From assembly GCA_002353825.1 (NCBI GenBank), contig DEKJ01000057.1, positions 1 to 64,000 of the forward strand: a stretch of DNA of 64,000 bases, in the 5' to 3' direction. The notes beneath the pieces are model-generated. The model was not told the origin of the DNA and made no database searches. It saw only the letters and a list, made by a program, of their open reading frames with translations. Shown here piece after piece: positions 1 to 8,391 of the stretch; the stretch's first letter is position 1; each line of letters begins with the position of its first letter. Origin of the DNA: Prevotella sp. UBA2725. Its GTDB lineage: Bacteria > Bacteroidota > Bacteroidia > Bacteroidales > Bacteroidaceae. The position numbers and the translations under genes were made by a program.

Positions 1-916
1 TTATTTTTTGAAGATCACTAAAGGTTATCCGAAGACGATGAATCCTCAGGTCCAGGGTGCCCTTTATAAAATACGTAAGGATGACATCGCTTGGGAGAAT
101 GACCGTTGCGCTTACCGCGTCTATGGCCCTGCCTTGCAGCGTACGGGTGAGAAGTCGTTTGGCATCGATGTGTGGGTGAAGGATGCACCCGAGTTGATCC
201 TCGACCATCGTTATTATAAAGACATGCAAAGCAATATCGATGCTGCTCCTTTGGAGAAAGACGGGCGGAAAGAAGAAGCACGGTTTGTTCATAACAATGG
301 CTCTTTCCATCTTGATCATGATGGCTCCTGGGGCATGGATGGCTATGGCGTAGGTCCTACGCTCGGCTGCGGTACACCGGCTTATATCAAGGATGGCAAG
401 CTCGTGTTGCCTTATTGCTATACCGATTATGATATTCTCGACAATGGTCCTCTGCGCTTTACCGTCTGCCTCGAATATGGCAAGAATGCAGATGGGGTAG
501 TGGAGCACCGTGTGATCTCTTTGGATAAGGGAAGCCACTTCAATAAGATTAAGGTATGGTATGACGATATGAACACCTCCACAACGTTCTGCTCCGGGGT
601 GGTGCTCAACGGGAAAGGTACTGAGGCTACAGGCAATAACTGGGTGGCCTATGCAGATCCTACAGACCGTCCCGATGTTCATGGTTCCGAGATCTATGTT
701 GCCGCACTCTTCCCAAATAATAATGTGAAGACGGGTAAGACCCCCGATAGTCGTAACCTCGTGGGCGTGATAGATGGTTATAAAGGCGAGCCTATCACCT
801 ACTATGCAGGTGCAGGCTGGAGCCGCTATGATGTGTCTAACTTCACGGTCTGGAAGCAGTTGGTCGCCGAGTTCTTGAACGAGATTAAACAACCGTTGAC
901 AATCAGTATGCGTTAA
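1..916 (+). CDS. DUF4861 domain protein, C-terminal part (5' end outside window)
   Basis: The reading frame is open from the first base of the window and ends at a TAA at 914-916, so this is the last ~304 residues of a longer protein. An in-frame TTG at position 8 is probably not the start. Segments typical of DUF4861 proteins are visible: a HNNGSFHLDHDGSWGMDG-like stretch, LRFTVCLEYG, and a C-terminal YYAGAGWSRYD. DUF4861 proteins are found in Bacteroidetes polysaccharide utilisation loci, often next to pectin-active enzymes such as GH105 or GH88, and are predicted to be exported. The exact activity is unknown to me. The next gene starts 50 bp downstream on the same strand and a GH97 follows, so a shared glycan-degradation operon is likely. 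Confidence 0.8.
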   Translation, partial: YFLKITKGYPKTMNPQVQGALYKIRKDDIAWENDRCAYRVYGPALQRTGEKSFGIDVWVKDAPELILDHRYYKDMQSNIDAAPLEKDGRKEEARFVHNNGSFHLDHDGSWGMDGYGVGPTLGCGTPAYIKDGKLVLPYCYTDYDILDNGPLRFTVCLEYGKNADGVVEHRVISLDKGSHFNKIKVWYDDMNTSTTFCSGVVLNGKGTEATGNNWVAYADPTDRPDVHGSEIYVAALFPNNNVKTGKTPDSRNLVGVIDGYKGEPITYYAGAGWSRYDVSNFTVWKQLVAEFLNEIKQPLTISMR

Positions 917-923
917 ATTGGAG

Positions 924-957
924 TAAGGACGGCCACAAGGACCGCCCCTACGTAGAG
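924..957. repeat. Fragment of GC-rich dispersed palindromic repeat
   Basis: The short gap holds a GGACGGCCACAAGGACCGCC-like near-palindrome followed by CCTACG. It resembles the GC-rich intergenic repeat units found elsewhere in this window. No promoter is apparent, which fits read-through from the DUF4861 gene into the next gene. Confidence 0.4.
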
Positions 958-965
958 ACACCTTT

Positions 966-2855
966 ATGACAAATCTTCTCCTTTCTCTTCTGACCGTCCT
1001 TCAGATGTTGTCGTCATTCATGAATTATCTCGTGAATGACTATCAGCCCGTTGACTCTCTCTATGGTTGTTTCCGGGGGGAGAACACGATGGGTGCAGAT
1101 GAGAAAGGGGTACGAACGAATGCAGACCTCTCCATGGTTGCCGCTTTCATGGGGAGGTATGCTAAAGGCCAAGTGAGCCTCCCGCAGAGAATTACGTGGG
1201 AACAACTTGATTCTATCTCCCTAAAATCGCTTCGCTATGCCGTTGCGACGCATAAGTCTGTGCATAAGCGGGCTTGCAAAGATGGTCGCTATTGGGGCTC
1301 AGTGAGTGTGGCAGATCATCAGTGGGAGAGTAGCTTGTGGGCGATGTCTGTGGCTTATTCAGCTTTCTTCCAATGGGATCAACTCCCTCAGTCGCTCAAA
1401 GAAGATATCCATACGTTATTGAAGGCTGAATGTAACTATGAGTTAGAGCGTAAGATTCCAACGGGTTATATCGGAGATACGAAAGCGGAGGAGAATGGTT
1501 GGGAGGTCGATGTCTTAGCGGCGGCGCTCGGCTTATTTCCTACCGACAGTCTGGCACCCCAATGGTTTGATCGTATGCGTGCGTTCGCCATCAATAGTTA
1601 TTCCCATCCATCGGATGCTGAGAATCATACTATTATCGACCCTTGGTATGACAACAAAACGGTAGCAGACCTTTACCAAGGTCCGAATCTTTATCCCGAC
1701 TGGACGCTTCAGAATCATAACTTTTTCCATACCTCTTATCAGAATGTAGTCATTCAAGAGCTCGGTGAAGCAGCCTTGGCGCTCCGTTTGTTCCAAGGAA
1801 GCAATCCTCGCTGGCACAGCAATGCTTTGCTTCACAACTGTGACTCGGTGGCGAAGAACGTGCTCAACTGGCTCACGTTGCCTGACGGAGAACAAGCGAT
1901 GCCCAATGGAAACGACTGGAGCCTCTATCTATATGACCAGCTGACGAGCTATTCAACGCTTGCCTGCATGTTAGGAGACAGCGATGCATTGATGTCCGAA
2001 CAGCAAGCCTTGAAGCAGATAGAACTTAGGCAATCGCTTACGAAGGATGGCAGTTGGCTCTTGTGGCCCGATGTAGGTGCACGCCGAATGGGTGTTGAAG
2101 CGCATCGTGTTATGATGACGTGGTTGATGCACCATGTCTTCCCAACTGACAACTTGAAGCCTTCCACGTGGTCAGACTTCGCACAGCGCTACGGCAAAGC
2201 GAAGTTGTTTCCTTGTCAGAATATCGTGCGAGCATTGACCAAAGACTATTTCGCTTGTTTCTCATTCTCCAAAGGTTTAAACAATATAACAGGTTATATG
2301 GAACCTTTGGTTGGCTATTATTTGGGGGATGGTAATCTCATAGTGCCTTATCGCCATAATAACACTGGAAATATCATCGGATGGTATGAGACTTCCCGAA
2401 CAGGCCTCGATGGGAGACCCGTACACATGAAGCCCAACGCCCGTCTTGTAGGTGAGCCAGAAATCAGACTCTATGGCAACTATTTCGCGGTGGAGGCACA
2501 ACTTTTGGAAAATGATTCCTCTCTGCAGCGTCATTTCACACTACTCTCTACACCCAAAGGTCTGGTCTATGAGGATACAGTGAAGATATTGAAACCGGTG
2601 ATAATCGACAAGGATAAAACGGGCATGCTGGCCATAAGTAACGACCCGTTCACAGGACTGTGGCTCTCAAAGTATTATCAGAGGATTATTGGAAAGAACA
2701 AGGCCTCAGTTAAAGGTATACTGAATGTTGAGGCGAAAGAGGGATCTATGACAGTGGGCGATGAGTCTATTGACAACTCTATCAACACATTGAAACTCTA
2801 TCCGTATGGGGAAAAAGCAAGAAGAAGACATAAGATAAAATATTTAGCTAAATAA
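966..2855 (+). CDS. Uncharacterised exported protein, probable alpha/alpha-toroid carbohydrate-active enzyme
   Basis: A 629-residue protein that I cannot assign to a family. The N-terminus (MTNLLLSLLTVLQMLSSF) is hydrophobic and signal-like. Residues ~60-430 are predicted mostly helical, with many aromatic and His/Trp-rich motifs (ADHQWESSLWAMS, AENHTIIDPWYDN, NHNFFHTSYQN, PNGNDWSLY), a look typical of (alpha/alpha) toroid lyases and hydrolases. Residues ~440-600 look beta-rich (GYYLGDGNLIVPYRHNN, HFTLLSTPKGLVYED), like the beta-sandwich that follows the toroid in polysaccharide lyases. Conserved-looking His, Asn and Tyr residues could form a lyase-type active site. It lies between a DUF4861 protein and a GH97 glycosidase, which supports a role in glycan breakdown. 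The fold and role are inference. Confidence 0.6.
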   Translation: MTNLLLSLLTVLQMLSSFMNYLVNDYQPVDSLYGCFRGENTMGADEKGVRTNADLSMVAAFMGRYAKGQVSLPQRITWEQLDSISLKSLRYAVATHKSVHKRACKDGRYWGSVSVADHQWESSLWAMSVAYSAFFQWDQLPQSLKEDIHTLLKAECNYELERKIPTGYIGDTKAEENGWEVDVLAAALGLFPTDSLAPQWFDRMRAFAINSYSHPSDAENHTIIDPWYDNKTVADLYQGPNLYPDWTLQNHNFFHTSYQNVVIQELGEAALALRLFQGSNPRWHSNALLHNCDSVAKNVLNWLTLPDGEQAMPNGNDWSLYLYDQLTSYSTLACMLGDSDALMSEQQALKQIELRQSLTKDGSWLLWPDVGARRMGVEAHRVMMTWLMHHVFPTDNLKPSTWSDFAQRYGKAKLFPCQNIVRALTKDYFACFSFSKGLNNITGYMEPLVGYYLGDGNLIVPYRHNNTGNIIGWYETSRTGLDGRPVHMKPNARLVGEPEIRLYGNYFAVEAQLLENDSSLQRHFTLLSTPKGLVYEDTVKILKPVIIDKDKTGMLAISNDPFTGLWLSKYYQRIIGKNKASVKGILNVEAKEGSMTVGDESIDNSINTLKLYPYGEKARRRHKIKYLAK

Positions 2856-2871
2856 AAGATCTATTGAAATC

Positions 2872-4827
2872 ATGAAGAAAGAAATTTTGCTGGGAGCCTT
2901 GCTTGCAGCTGCACTGACGGCTCCCGCAATGGAAAAGACGGTGAAGTCGCCCGATGGCAACCTTGTGGTGACCGTCAATGATGATGGAGGCAACCTGACT
3001 TATGCTGTGTCTCTTGATGGGAAACAGATGCTGTTGCCCTCTCGTCTTGGTTTGAAGACCGATTTTGGAGACTTGACTTCAGGCTTGACGATTAAGTCTT
3101 CAAAAGATTATCCGGTTGAGAAGCATTATGACATGACGCGTACGAAGTTTGCGCATATCGACTTTAAGGCGAATGCCACGGATATTCAGGTGGAGACGGA
3201 GAAAGGTCTGAAGATGACAGTTACGTTTGTGGTTGATAATAACGATGTGGCATTTCGTTATACGCTTCCTCGGCAGAAGAAGGGTGATCCGAAGTGTGCT
3301 GTCATAGAGAGTGAGGCTTCGAGTTTCCTTTTTCCTTCAGAGACCACGACATTTATTTGTCCACAGATCACGCCGATGACAGGCTGGGAGCGCACGAAAC
3401 CTTCGTATGAAGAAGAGTACAAAGCAGACGCGCCGATGACCGACAAGTCACAATATGGAGTAGGGTACACGTTTCCTTGCCTTTTCCATGTAGGTACCAA
3501 AGGATGGGCATTGGTCTCAGAGACAGGTGTCGATGGTCAGTACTGTGCCTCACGACTGTCCGACTTCGATGCAAAGACAGGTTATACTGTATCTTATCCA
3601 CAGCAAGGAGAGAACAATGGCTTTGGCTCCAACACGGCTTCTATCATGCTTCCCGGCTCCACGCCTTGGCGTACCATTGCCATTGGCCAGACCTTGAAAC
3701 CGATAGCCGAGACGACGATCCAGTATAGTGTTGTAGAACCAAAGTATGAGGCATCTGAAATCAATTATCACCCCGGTCGCTATACTTGGAGCTGGATTAT
3801 CTGGCAAGACAACTCGTGCAACTATGATGATCAGAAGACATTCATCGACCTTGCTAATAAATACGGTTACGAGTACATCCTTGTCGACGCACTGTGGGAT
3901 AAGCAGATCGGACGCGAGGGTATGGAGAAGTTAGCCGCTTACGCTAAGCAGAAGAATGTGAAGCTCATGGTGTGGTACAACTCCAATGGTGCAGAGAATG
4001 ATGCGCCACAGGGACCGCGTGGCATCATGAACAACAGTATCAAGCGCAAGCAGGAGATGAAATGGCTGCATAAACTGGGTGTGGCAGCAATCAAAGTAGA
4101 CTTCTTTGGTGGTGACAAGCAGGAGACGCTCCGTCTCTATGAGGATATCCTCAGTGATGCCAATGAATATGGCATCGGTGTCATCTTCCATGGATGTACC
4201 ATCCCTCGTGGTTGGGAGCGCATGTATCCCAACTATATTGGTTCAGAAGGAGCGTTGGCCAGTGAGAACGTCTATTTCACAGATCATCATGCTCGTCAGG
4301 AAGGTTTTGAGATGACGATGCATCCGTTCTCGCGCAATGCTATCGGCAGTTTCGATTGGGGCGGCGTATTGATGAACGATTATATGAGCAAAGATAATCA
4401 CAGTCGTCATCCGCGCTATACCTCCCGCCTATTCGAACTTGCTACAGCCATCACGAACCAGTGCAGTATCAACTGTGTGGCAATCACTCCGCAATCAGAT
4501 AGTGTTATTAATAATGCGGAGCGCGACTTCCTTCTCCATATCCCGACATCTTGGAAAGATACCCGTTTCCTCGATGGCTACCCTACAAAATATGTGGTTA
4601 TGGCCCGTCAGGATGCTGTCTCCGGAAAGTGGCTCGTTGGAGGAATCAACGGCATGCAGAAGCCTGTCGTTACATCTATCAGCATGAAGGAACTGGCTGG
4701 TAAAACAGTGACCTTGCTTTATGAGAACAAGAATCGGCAAACGATGCGAAAGACGATGAAGATCGGCAAAGATGGAAAGATGAAGCTCGCTATCCCCGCA
4801 ATGGGTGGAGTGGTGATTGCAGAATAA
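2872..4827 (+). CDS. Glycoside hydrolase family 97, probably retaining alpha-galactosidase type
   Basis: 651 residues with a signal peptide (cleavage near residue 19). The N-terminal beta-sandwich carries the GH97 opening pattern KTVKSPDGNLVVTV. The catalytic TIM barrel starts with YTWSWIIWQDN at ~304. GH97 contains inverting alpha-glucosidases (SusB type, Glu bases) and retaining alpha-galactosidases (Asp nucleophile). Here Asp410 in AAIKVDFFGGDKQ sits where the retaining enzymes carry their nucleophile, and Glu459 in NYIGSEGA is the likely acid/base. I therefore favour alpha-galactosidase over alpha-glucosidase, although substrate is not certain. It starts 16 bp after the preceding gene, so it is probably co-transcribed with it. 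The protein is expected to be periplasmic. It ends three bases before the convergent tdk gene. Confidence 0.9.
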   Translation: MKKEILLGALLAAALTAPAMEKTVKSPDGNLVVTVNDDGGNLTYAVSLDGKQMLLPSRLGLKTDFGDLTSGLTIKSSKDYPVEKHYDMTRTKFAHIDFKANATDIQVETEKGLKMTVTFVVDNNDVAFRYTLPRQKKGDPKCAVIESEASSFLFPSETTTFICPQITPMTGWERTKPSYEEEYKADAPMTDKSQYGVGYTFPCLFHVGTKGWALVSETGVDGQYCASRLSDFDAKTGYTVSYPQQGENNGFGSNTASIMLPGSTPWRTIAIGQTLKPIAETTIQYSVVEPKYEASEINYHPGRYTWSWIIWQDNSCNYDDQKTFIDLANKYGYEYILVDALWDKQIGREGMEKLAAYAKQKNVKLMVWYNSNGAENDAPQGPRGIMNNSIKRKQEMKWLHKLGVAAIKVDFFGGDKQETLRLYEDILSDANEYGIGVIFHGCTIPRGWERMYPNYIGSEGALASENVYFTDHHARQEGFEMTMHPFSRNAIGSFDWGGVLMNDYMSKDNHSRHPRYTSRLFELATAITNQCSINCVAITPQSDSVINNAERDFLLHIPTSWKDTRFLDGYPTKYVVMARQDAVSGKWLVGGINGMQKPVVTSISMKELAGKTVTLLYENKNRQTMRKTMKIGKDGKMKLAIPAMGGVVIAE

Positions 4828-4830
4828 ATA

Positions 4831-5445
4831 TTATTCTTCGAACAAATTCTTGGAGTGTGCGTTGCGTCTGTCTTCTTCAAGGGCTTTCTTGAAGCAATCG
4901 CGGCAGAGCGGCTCATACTCCTCTTTTTCTCCGAGCATCACCTGTGCATTGCTCTTTACGAGGCGGTGACTTGCATAGGCGAGGGACCCGCATTTCACAC
5001 AGATAGCATGCACCTTCGTCACCTCATCGGCAATGGCGAGAAGCTTTGGCATCGGGCCGAAAGGCTGACCGAGATAATCCATGTCGAGTCCCGCCACGAT
5101 GACGCGCATGCCATTATAAGCCAATCGGTTGCAGACCTCCACAAGACTGTCGTCAAAGAACTGTGCCTCATCGATGCCGATGACGTCGTAGCCTTGAGCA
5201 CCTTTAAGGATAGCTTGCGTGTCTTTCACGGGTGTAGAGTTGATGCAGTTATGGTCGTGGCTGACCACCTTGACATCCGAATAACGGGTGTCGATGGCCG
5301 GCTTAAAGATCATCACTTGCTGACGAGCTATCTTAGCGCGCTTCAGGCGGCGGATGAGTTCCTCAGTCTTGCCTGAGAACATGGAACCGCAAACTACTTC
5401 TATTCTTCCGGGACGATGGGTCTCCCCAATGAGATTTTCAATCAT
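4831..5445 (-). CDS. tdk: Thymidine kinase (type II, zinc-containing)
   Basis: Phosphorylates thymidine to dTMP in the pyrimidine salvage pathway. The 204-residue protein has the P-loop GSMFSGKT at 20-27, a Walker B/catalytic segment GIDEAQFF, and the two zinc-binding CxxC pairs (CVKC and CRDC) of the lasso region in the C-terminal third. The length matches E. coli Tdk (205). An in-frame ATG exists at 5463, but the promoter element TACCTTTG (5458-5451) lies between the two ATGs, so the start at 5445 (MIENLIGE) is the usable one. This puts the start codon almost at the predicted transcription start, a leaderless or near-leaderless mRNA. The gene is divergent from rsmI. Confidence 0.95.
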   Translation of the reverse strand: MIENLIGETHRPGRIEVVCGSMFSGKTEELIRRLKRAKIARQQVMIFKPAIDTRYSDVKVVSHDHNCINSTPVKDTQAILKGAQGYDVIGIDEAQFFDDSLVEVCNRLAYNGMRVIVAGLDMDYLGQPFGPMPKLLAIADEVTKVHAICVKCGSLAYASHRLVKSNAQVMLGEKEEYEPLCRDCFKKALEEDRRNAHSKNLFEE

Positions 5446-5450
5446 GGATG

Positions 5451-5458
5451 CAAAGGTA
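5451..5458 (-). promoter_or_regulatory. Promoter -7 element of tdk
   Basis: TACCTTTG on the minus strand, a match to the Bacteroidetes TAnnTTTG element. Only five bases separate it from the tdk ATG at 5445, implying a leaderless transcript. Confidence 0.65.
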
Positions 5459-5535
5459 AACAATATAATTTGAAGAAGCCTCTTAAAAATTGCAAAGAAT
5501 TAAGACTTTCTTTGCTCCGTTTGAAATAATTGTCT

Positions 5536-5543
5536 ATATTTGT
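5536..5543 (+). promoter_or_regulatory. Promoter -7 element of rsmI
   Basis: TATATTTG, matching TAnnTTTG, 22 bases before the rsmI start. A TTTG at 5521-5524 serves as a possible -33 element, slightly closer than the usual spacing. Confidence 0.5.
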
Positions 5544-5565
5544 TCCTTGATATTTCGACAATAAC

Positions 5566-6282
5566 ATGGGTACATTATATATAGTTCCGACACCAGTGGG
5601 TAACATGGAGGATATCACCCTCCGTGCCTTGCGTATTCTCAAAGAAGCTGACCTCGTGCTTGCAGAGGACACCCGCACTTCGGGTATTCTCTTGAAGCAT
5701 TATGACATCAAGAACCATCTCATGGCACATCATAAGTTCAACGAGCATGGTACGACAGCCGGCATCATTGAGAAGTTGAAAGCGGGTATGACCATTGCGC
5801 AGATCAGCGATGCAGGGACACCGGGCATCAGTGATCCTGGATTCTTCCTTGCACGTGAAGCTGCTCGTGAGGGCATTCCTGTCATCACCCTTCCTGGAGC
5901 TACGGCATGTATACCGGCCATCGTGTCGTCAGGCTTGCCCTGTGATCGTTTCTGCTTCGAGGGATTCCTTCCGCAGAAGAAAGGACGGCAGACGCACCTG
6001 GAGAGTCTGAAAGATGAACCACGCACTATGGTGTTCTATGAGTCGCCTTATCGCACATTGAAAACCCTTAAACAGTTTCGCGATGTGTTCGGCGGTGACC
6101 GTCAGGTGAGTGTGGCGCGAGAGATCAGTAAGATTCATGAAGAGCATGTCCGTGGTACGCTCGATGAGGTGATCGCTCATTTTGAAGAGACCGAGCCCAA
6201 GGGTGAGATCGTCATCGTGCTTGCCGGCAAGCCTAAGCAGGGGCGGTCCCCTATGGCTGCCCGCACCCCGGATGACGAATAA
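5566..6282 (+). CDS. rsmI: 16S rRNA (cytidine-1402 2'-O)-methyltransferase
   Basis: Uses SAM to methylate the ribose of C1402 in the decoding centre of 16S rRNA. The start LYIVPTPVGNMEDITLRAL, the LAEDTRTS segment and the SDAGTPGISDPG loop are the hallmarks of RsmI within the tetrapyrrole-methylase fold. At 238 residues it lacks the extra C-terminal domain of the E. coli enzyme (286), which is usual in Bacteroidetes. The last ~15 codons (GRSPMAARTPDDE) are encoded by GC-rich sequence resembling the dispersed repeats of this genome (GGGGCGGTCCCCTATGGC), so the tail may come from a repeat that landed at the gene end. A lipoprotein gene follows 21 bp downstream. Confidence 0.95.
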   Translation: MGTLYIVPTPVGNMEDITLRALRILKEADLVLAEDTRTSGILLKHYDIKNHLMAHHKFNEHGTTAGIIEKLKAGMTIAQISDAGTPGISDPGFFLAREAAREGIPVITLPGATACIPAIVSSGLPCDRFCFEGFLPQKKGRQTHLESLKDEPRTMVFYESPYRTLKTLKQFRDVFGGDRQVSVAREISKIHEEHVRGTLDEVIAHFEETEPKGEIVIVLAGKPKQGRSPMAARTPDDE

Positions 6283-6303
6283 CTCCATTAATCCTGAATT
6301 GCA

Positions 6304-7173
6304 ATGAACAAACATAAGATAATATCACATATCTTTTTCCTCTTGATGGGTCTCTTCCTCCTCACAGGCTGTGTTGAGAAGAAGACCCCGAAGGTGAACC
6401 TGCCGATGGTTGCCAAGGATGATTCTTTGCAGCAGGTCATCACGCAGCGTGACGATCAGATCAACGATATGATTGCAACGATGAATGAGATTCAGGAAGG
6501 ATTCAATGAGATCAGTGAAGCTGAGAACCGGGTCAATATCATTCAGGATGATGAGCGAGCCGACAAAGCTGAGCAGATCAAGGAGGATATCAAGTTCATT
6601 GCTGACCGAATGGAGCAGAACCGAGAGTTGATTAAGAAACTTCAAGGGCAGTTGCGCGACAGTGACTTCAAGAGCGCGGAACTCAAAAAGGTCATTGCCA
6701 ACATGCTTCGGCAGCTTGATGAGAAAGACCAGCAGTTGCAGCAGCTCAGAGCAGAGCTTGATGCCAAGGATATCCATATCGCTGAGCTCGACCAAACGAT
6801 TAGCAACCTCAATGATAATGTCAGTGACCTCCAGACGGAGAGCGCGGAGAAGACACAGACGATTAATAACCAGGAGACGCAGCTCAATACGGCGTGGTAT
6901 GTCTTCGGTACAAAGTCGGAGCTGAAGGAACAGCGCATCTTATATGGAGGTAAAGTGCTTCAGCAGAACTTCAACCGCAACTACTTTACGAAGATTGATA
7001 TCCGCGTCACGAAAGAGATAAAACTCTATTCGAAGGCCGCCAAACTTCTCACCTCTCATCCGGCGGGAAGCTATGAGCTGAAGCAAGACAATAACAAAAT
7101 GTATGTCTTGACGATCACCAATCCCCAGATCTTCTGGAGCACCAGCAAATATTTGGTCGTACTGGTGAAGTAA
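6304..7173 (+). CDS. Coiled-coil lipoprotein (resembles Cbp1-type adhesin family)
   Basis: 289 residues. A lipoprotein signal peptide ends in a lipobox (LLTGC, Cys ~23). Residues ~40-200 are a long coiled coil rich in Asp, Glu, Gln and Lys with heptad-like spacing (QITQRDDQINDM; LRAELDAKDIHIAELDQTI). The C-terminal domain (~205-289) begins with TAWYVFGTKSELKEQ and ends ITNPQIFWSTSKYLVVLVK. This layout (lipoprotein, coiled coil, YVFGTKxELK domain) recurs in Bacteroidales and is sometimes annotated as a Cbp1-family collagen-binding adhesin; that function should not be taken as shown here. It is probably co-transcribed with rsmI. Confidence 0.75.
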   Translation: MNKHKIISHIFFLLMGLFLLTGCVEKKTPKVNLPMVAKDDSLQQVITQRDDQINDMIATMNEIQEGFNEISEAENRVNIIQDDERADKAEQIKEDIKFIADRMEQNRELIKKLQGQLRDSDFKSAELKKVIANMLRQLDEKDQQLQQLRAELDAKDIHIAELDQTISNLNDNVSDLQTESAEKTQTINNQETQLNTAWYVFGTKSELKEQRILYGGKVLQQNFNRNYFTKIDIRVTKEIKLYSKAAKLLTSHPAGSYELKQDNNKMYVLTITNPQIFWSTSKYLVVLVK

Positions 7174-7212
7174 GGGAATGAATTGGTGAGATCTACAACA
7201 ATGGCTCTGATA

Positions 7213-7455
7213 AGGTCCCCGAAGGGGGCCAACATGGTTAGCCCCACGTGAGGCGCAGCCGAAACGTGGGGTTGAAATGGTGCAAATGATCTGAATACCG
7301 GCCTCGAAGAGGGCGAACCTTGACGGGGTGCTGGTTTTATAGGTTCGCCCTCTTCGAGGCCGACAGGTCAGGTAGAACCGCCCGATCCCAGGTTGCGTCG
7401 CTGCGCTCCTTACCTGGGGCTAACCATGTTTGCCCTCTACGGGGGCATTCCCAAC
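7213..7455. repeat. Composite dispersed repeat, family 1 copy A
   Basis: The gap between the lipoprotein gene and tadA is filled by nested inverted modules. An outer module contains GGTTAGCCCCACGTGAGGC and its inverse near 7390-7430 (GCTCCTTACCTGGGGCTAACC). An inner module has GCCTCGAAGAGGGCGAACCT at ~7303 and the inverse AGGTTCGCCCTCTTCGAGGCC at ~7342, able to form a long hairpin. The same modules recur at 10.47-10.74 kb and 61.14-61.35 kb. Open frames through it are spurious. The convergent position means it may also end transcription. Confidence 0.8.
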
Positions 7456-7469
7456 TGTACATCTCGAAA

Positions 7470-7922
7470 TTACTTCCTCTTTTCTGCAAAGAACGCTTGC
7501 ATCAGTGCTTTGCATTCATCTTCCAACACACCGCCCAAGACTTTTGCTTTCGGGTGCAGGGCTTTAGGTGCGAAGACTGAATATCCACGTTTTTCATCTG
7601 TTGCACCATAGACGATACGACTCATCTGTGCCCAACCTAACGCTCCGGCACACATGATACAAGGCTCCACAGTGACGTAGAGCGTACAGCCGGAGAGATA
7701 TTTACCGCCAAGCATACTTGCCGCCGATGTGATGGCAAGCATCTCCGCATGAGCCGTAACGTCGTGCAATGTCTCTGTCTGATTATGGGCACGGGCAATC
7801 ACCATGCCATTGGCAACGATTACGGCTCCCACCGGAATCTCTCCTTCCTCATAAGCTGCCTGTGCCTCTTTAAGGGCCAGCCGCATAAAATATTCGTCGC
7901 GTTTTGTCTGTTCGTCTGTCAT
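7470..7922 (-). CDS. tadA: tRNA-specific adenosine deaminase
   Basis: Converts A34 to inosine in tRNA-Arg(ACG). The 150-residue protein has the deaminase zinc/active-site motifs HAEMLAI (His ligand and catalytic Glu) and EPCIMCAGAL (two Cys ligands), plus the GEIPVGAVIV segment typical of TadA. The start MTDEQTKRDEYF at 7922 is preferred over an upstream in-frame ATG at 8021, because a promoter element (7945-7938) lies between them. The gene is divergent from yraN. Confidence 0.93.
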   Translation of the reverse strand: MTDEQTKRDEYFMRLALKEAQAAYEEGEIPVGAVIVANGMVIARAHNQTETLHDVTAHAEMLAITSAASMLGGKYLSGCTLYVTVEPCIMCAGALGWAQMSRIVYGATDEKRGYSVFAPKALHPKAKVLGGVLEDECKALMQAFFAEKRK

Positions 7923-7937
7923 AATATTATTTTCATA

Positions 7938-7945
7938 CAAAGTTA
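7938..7945 (-). promoter_or_regulatory. Promoter -7 element of tadA
   Basis: TAACTTTG on the minus strand, 15 bases before the tadA ATG. It fixes the start at 7922 rather than further upstream. Confidence 0.6.
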
Positions 7946-7977
7946 CCCTTTCTCTTTGATTTATGAAAGAAAAAGGG

Positions 7978-7985
7978 TACTTTTG
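7978..7985 (+). promoter_or_regulatory. Promoter -7 element of yraN-birA
   Basis: TACTTTTG, a TAnnTTTG match 22 bases before the yraN ATG. It is back to back with the tadA promoter 33 bp away. Confidence 0.6.
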
Positions 7986-8007
7986 CAATAAATAAAATTT
8001 GCTGTTT

Positions 8008-8391
8008 ATGGCTGAGCACAATGATTATGGCAAATGGGGCGAAGATTATGCAGCCGAATATCTGCAGAAGAAAGGTTACATCCTTATGGAGCGCGACTGG
8101 ACTTTCGGGCGCAGCAAGCGTGATGTCGATATTATCTGTAAGACTCCGGATCTGACGACCGTTGTCTTCGTGGAAGTCAAGGCACGTGGCAATGACGACT
8201 ACATGGAACCGGAGGATGCTGTCGATATCAAGAAGATGCGCCATATAGGGCTTGCAGCCGACGAATACGTCAAGTCGCATGACATCAGCGAGCAGCTCCG
8301 CTTCGATGTCATTGCCATCACGGGCAAGCGAAACAGCAACAAAATAAAACTTAATCATATCGAAGATGCGTTCAATCCTCTCCTTATTTGA
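8008..8391 (+). CDS. YraN family (UPF0102) nuclease-fold protein
   Basis: 127 residues. Family features are GKWGEDYAAEYLQKKGY at the N-terminus and the PD-(D/E)XK-like core RDVDIICKTPD...VVFVEVKAR, with Asp and the ExK pair as probable metal/catalytic residues. YraN proteins are widespread and resemble Holliday-junction resolvase-type nucleases, but their role is not firmly known. The ATG at 8008 follows the promoter at 7978-7985 and is preferred over a TTG nine bases upstream. The 3' end overlaps the birA start by 26 bp, so the two are expected to be translationally linked. Confidence 0.9.
   Translation: MAEHNDYGKWGEDYAAEYLQKKGYILMERDWTFGRSKRDVDIICKTPDLTTVVFVEVKARGNDDYMEPEDAVDIKKMRHIGLAADEYVKSHDISEQLRFDVIAITGKRNSNKIKLNHIEDAFNPLLI

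Noticed and set aside
7320..7611. Short plus-strand frames around 7.3-7.6 kb
   Set aside because: They consist of repeat translation and antisense tadA sequence.
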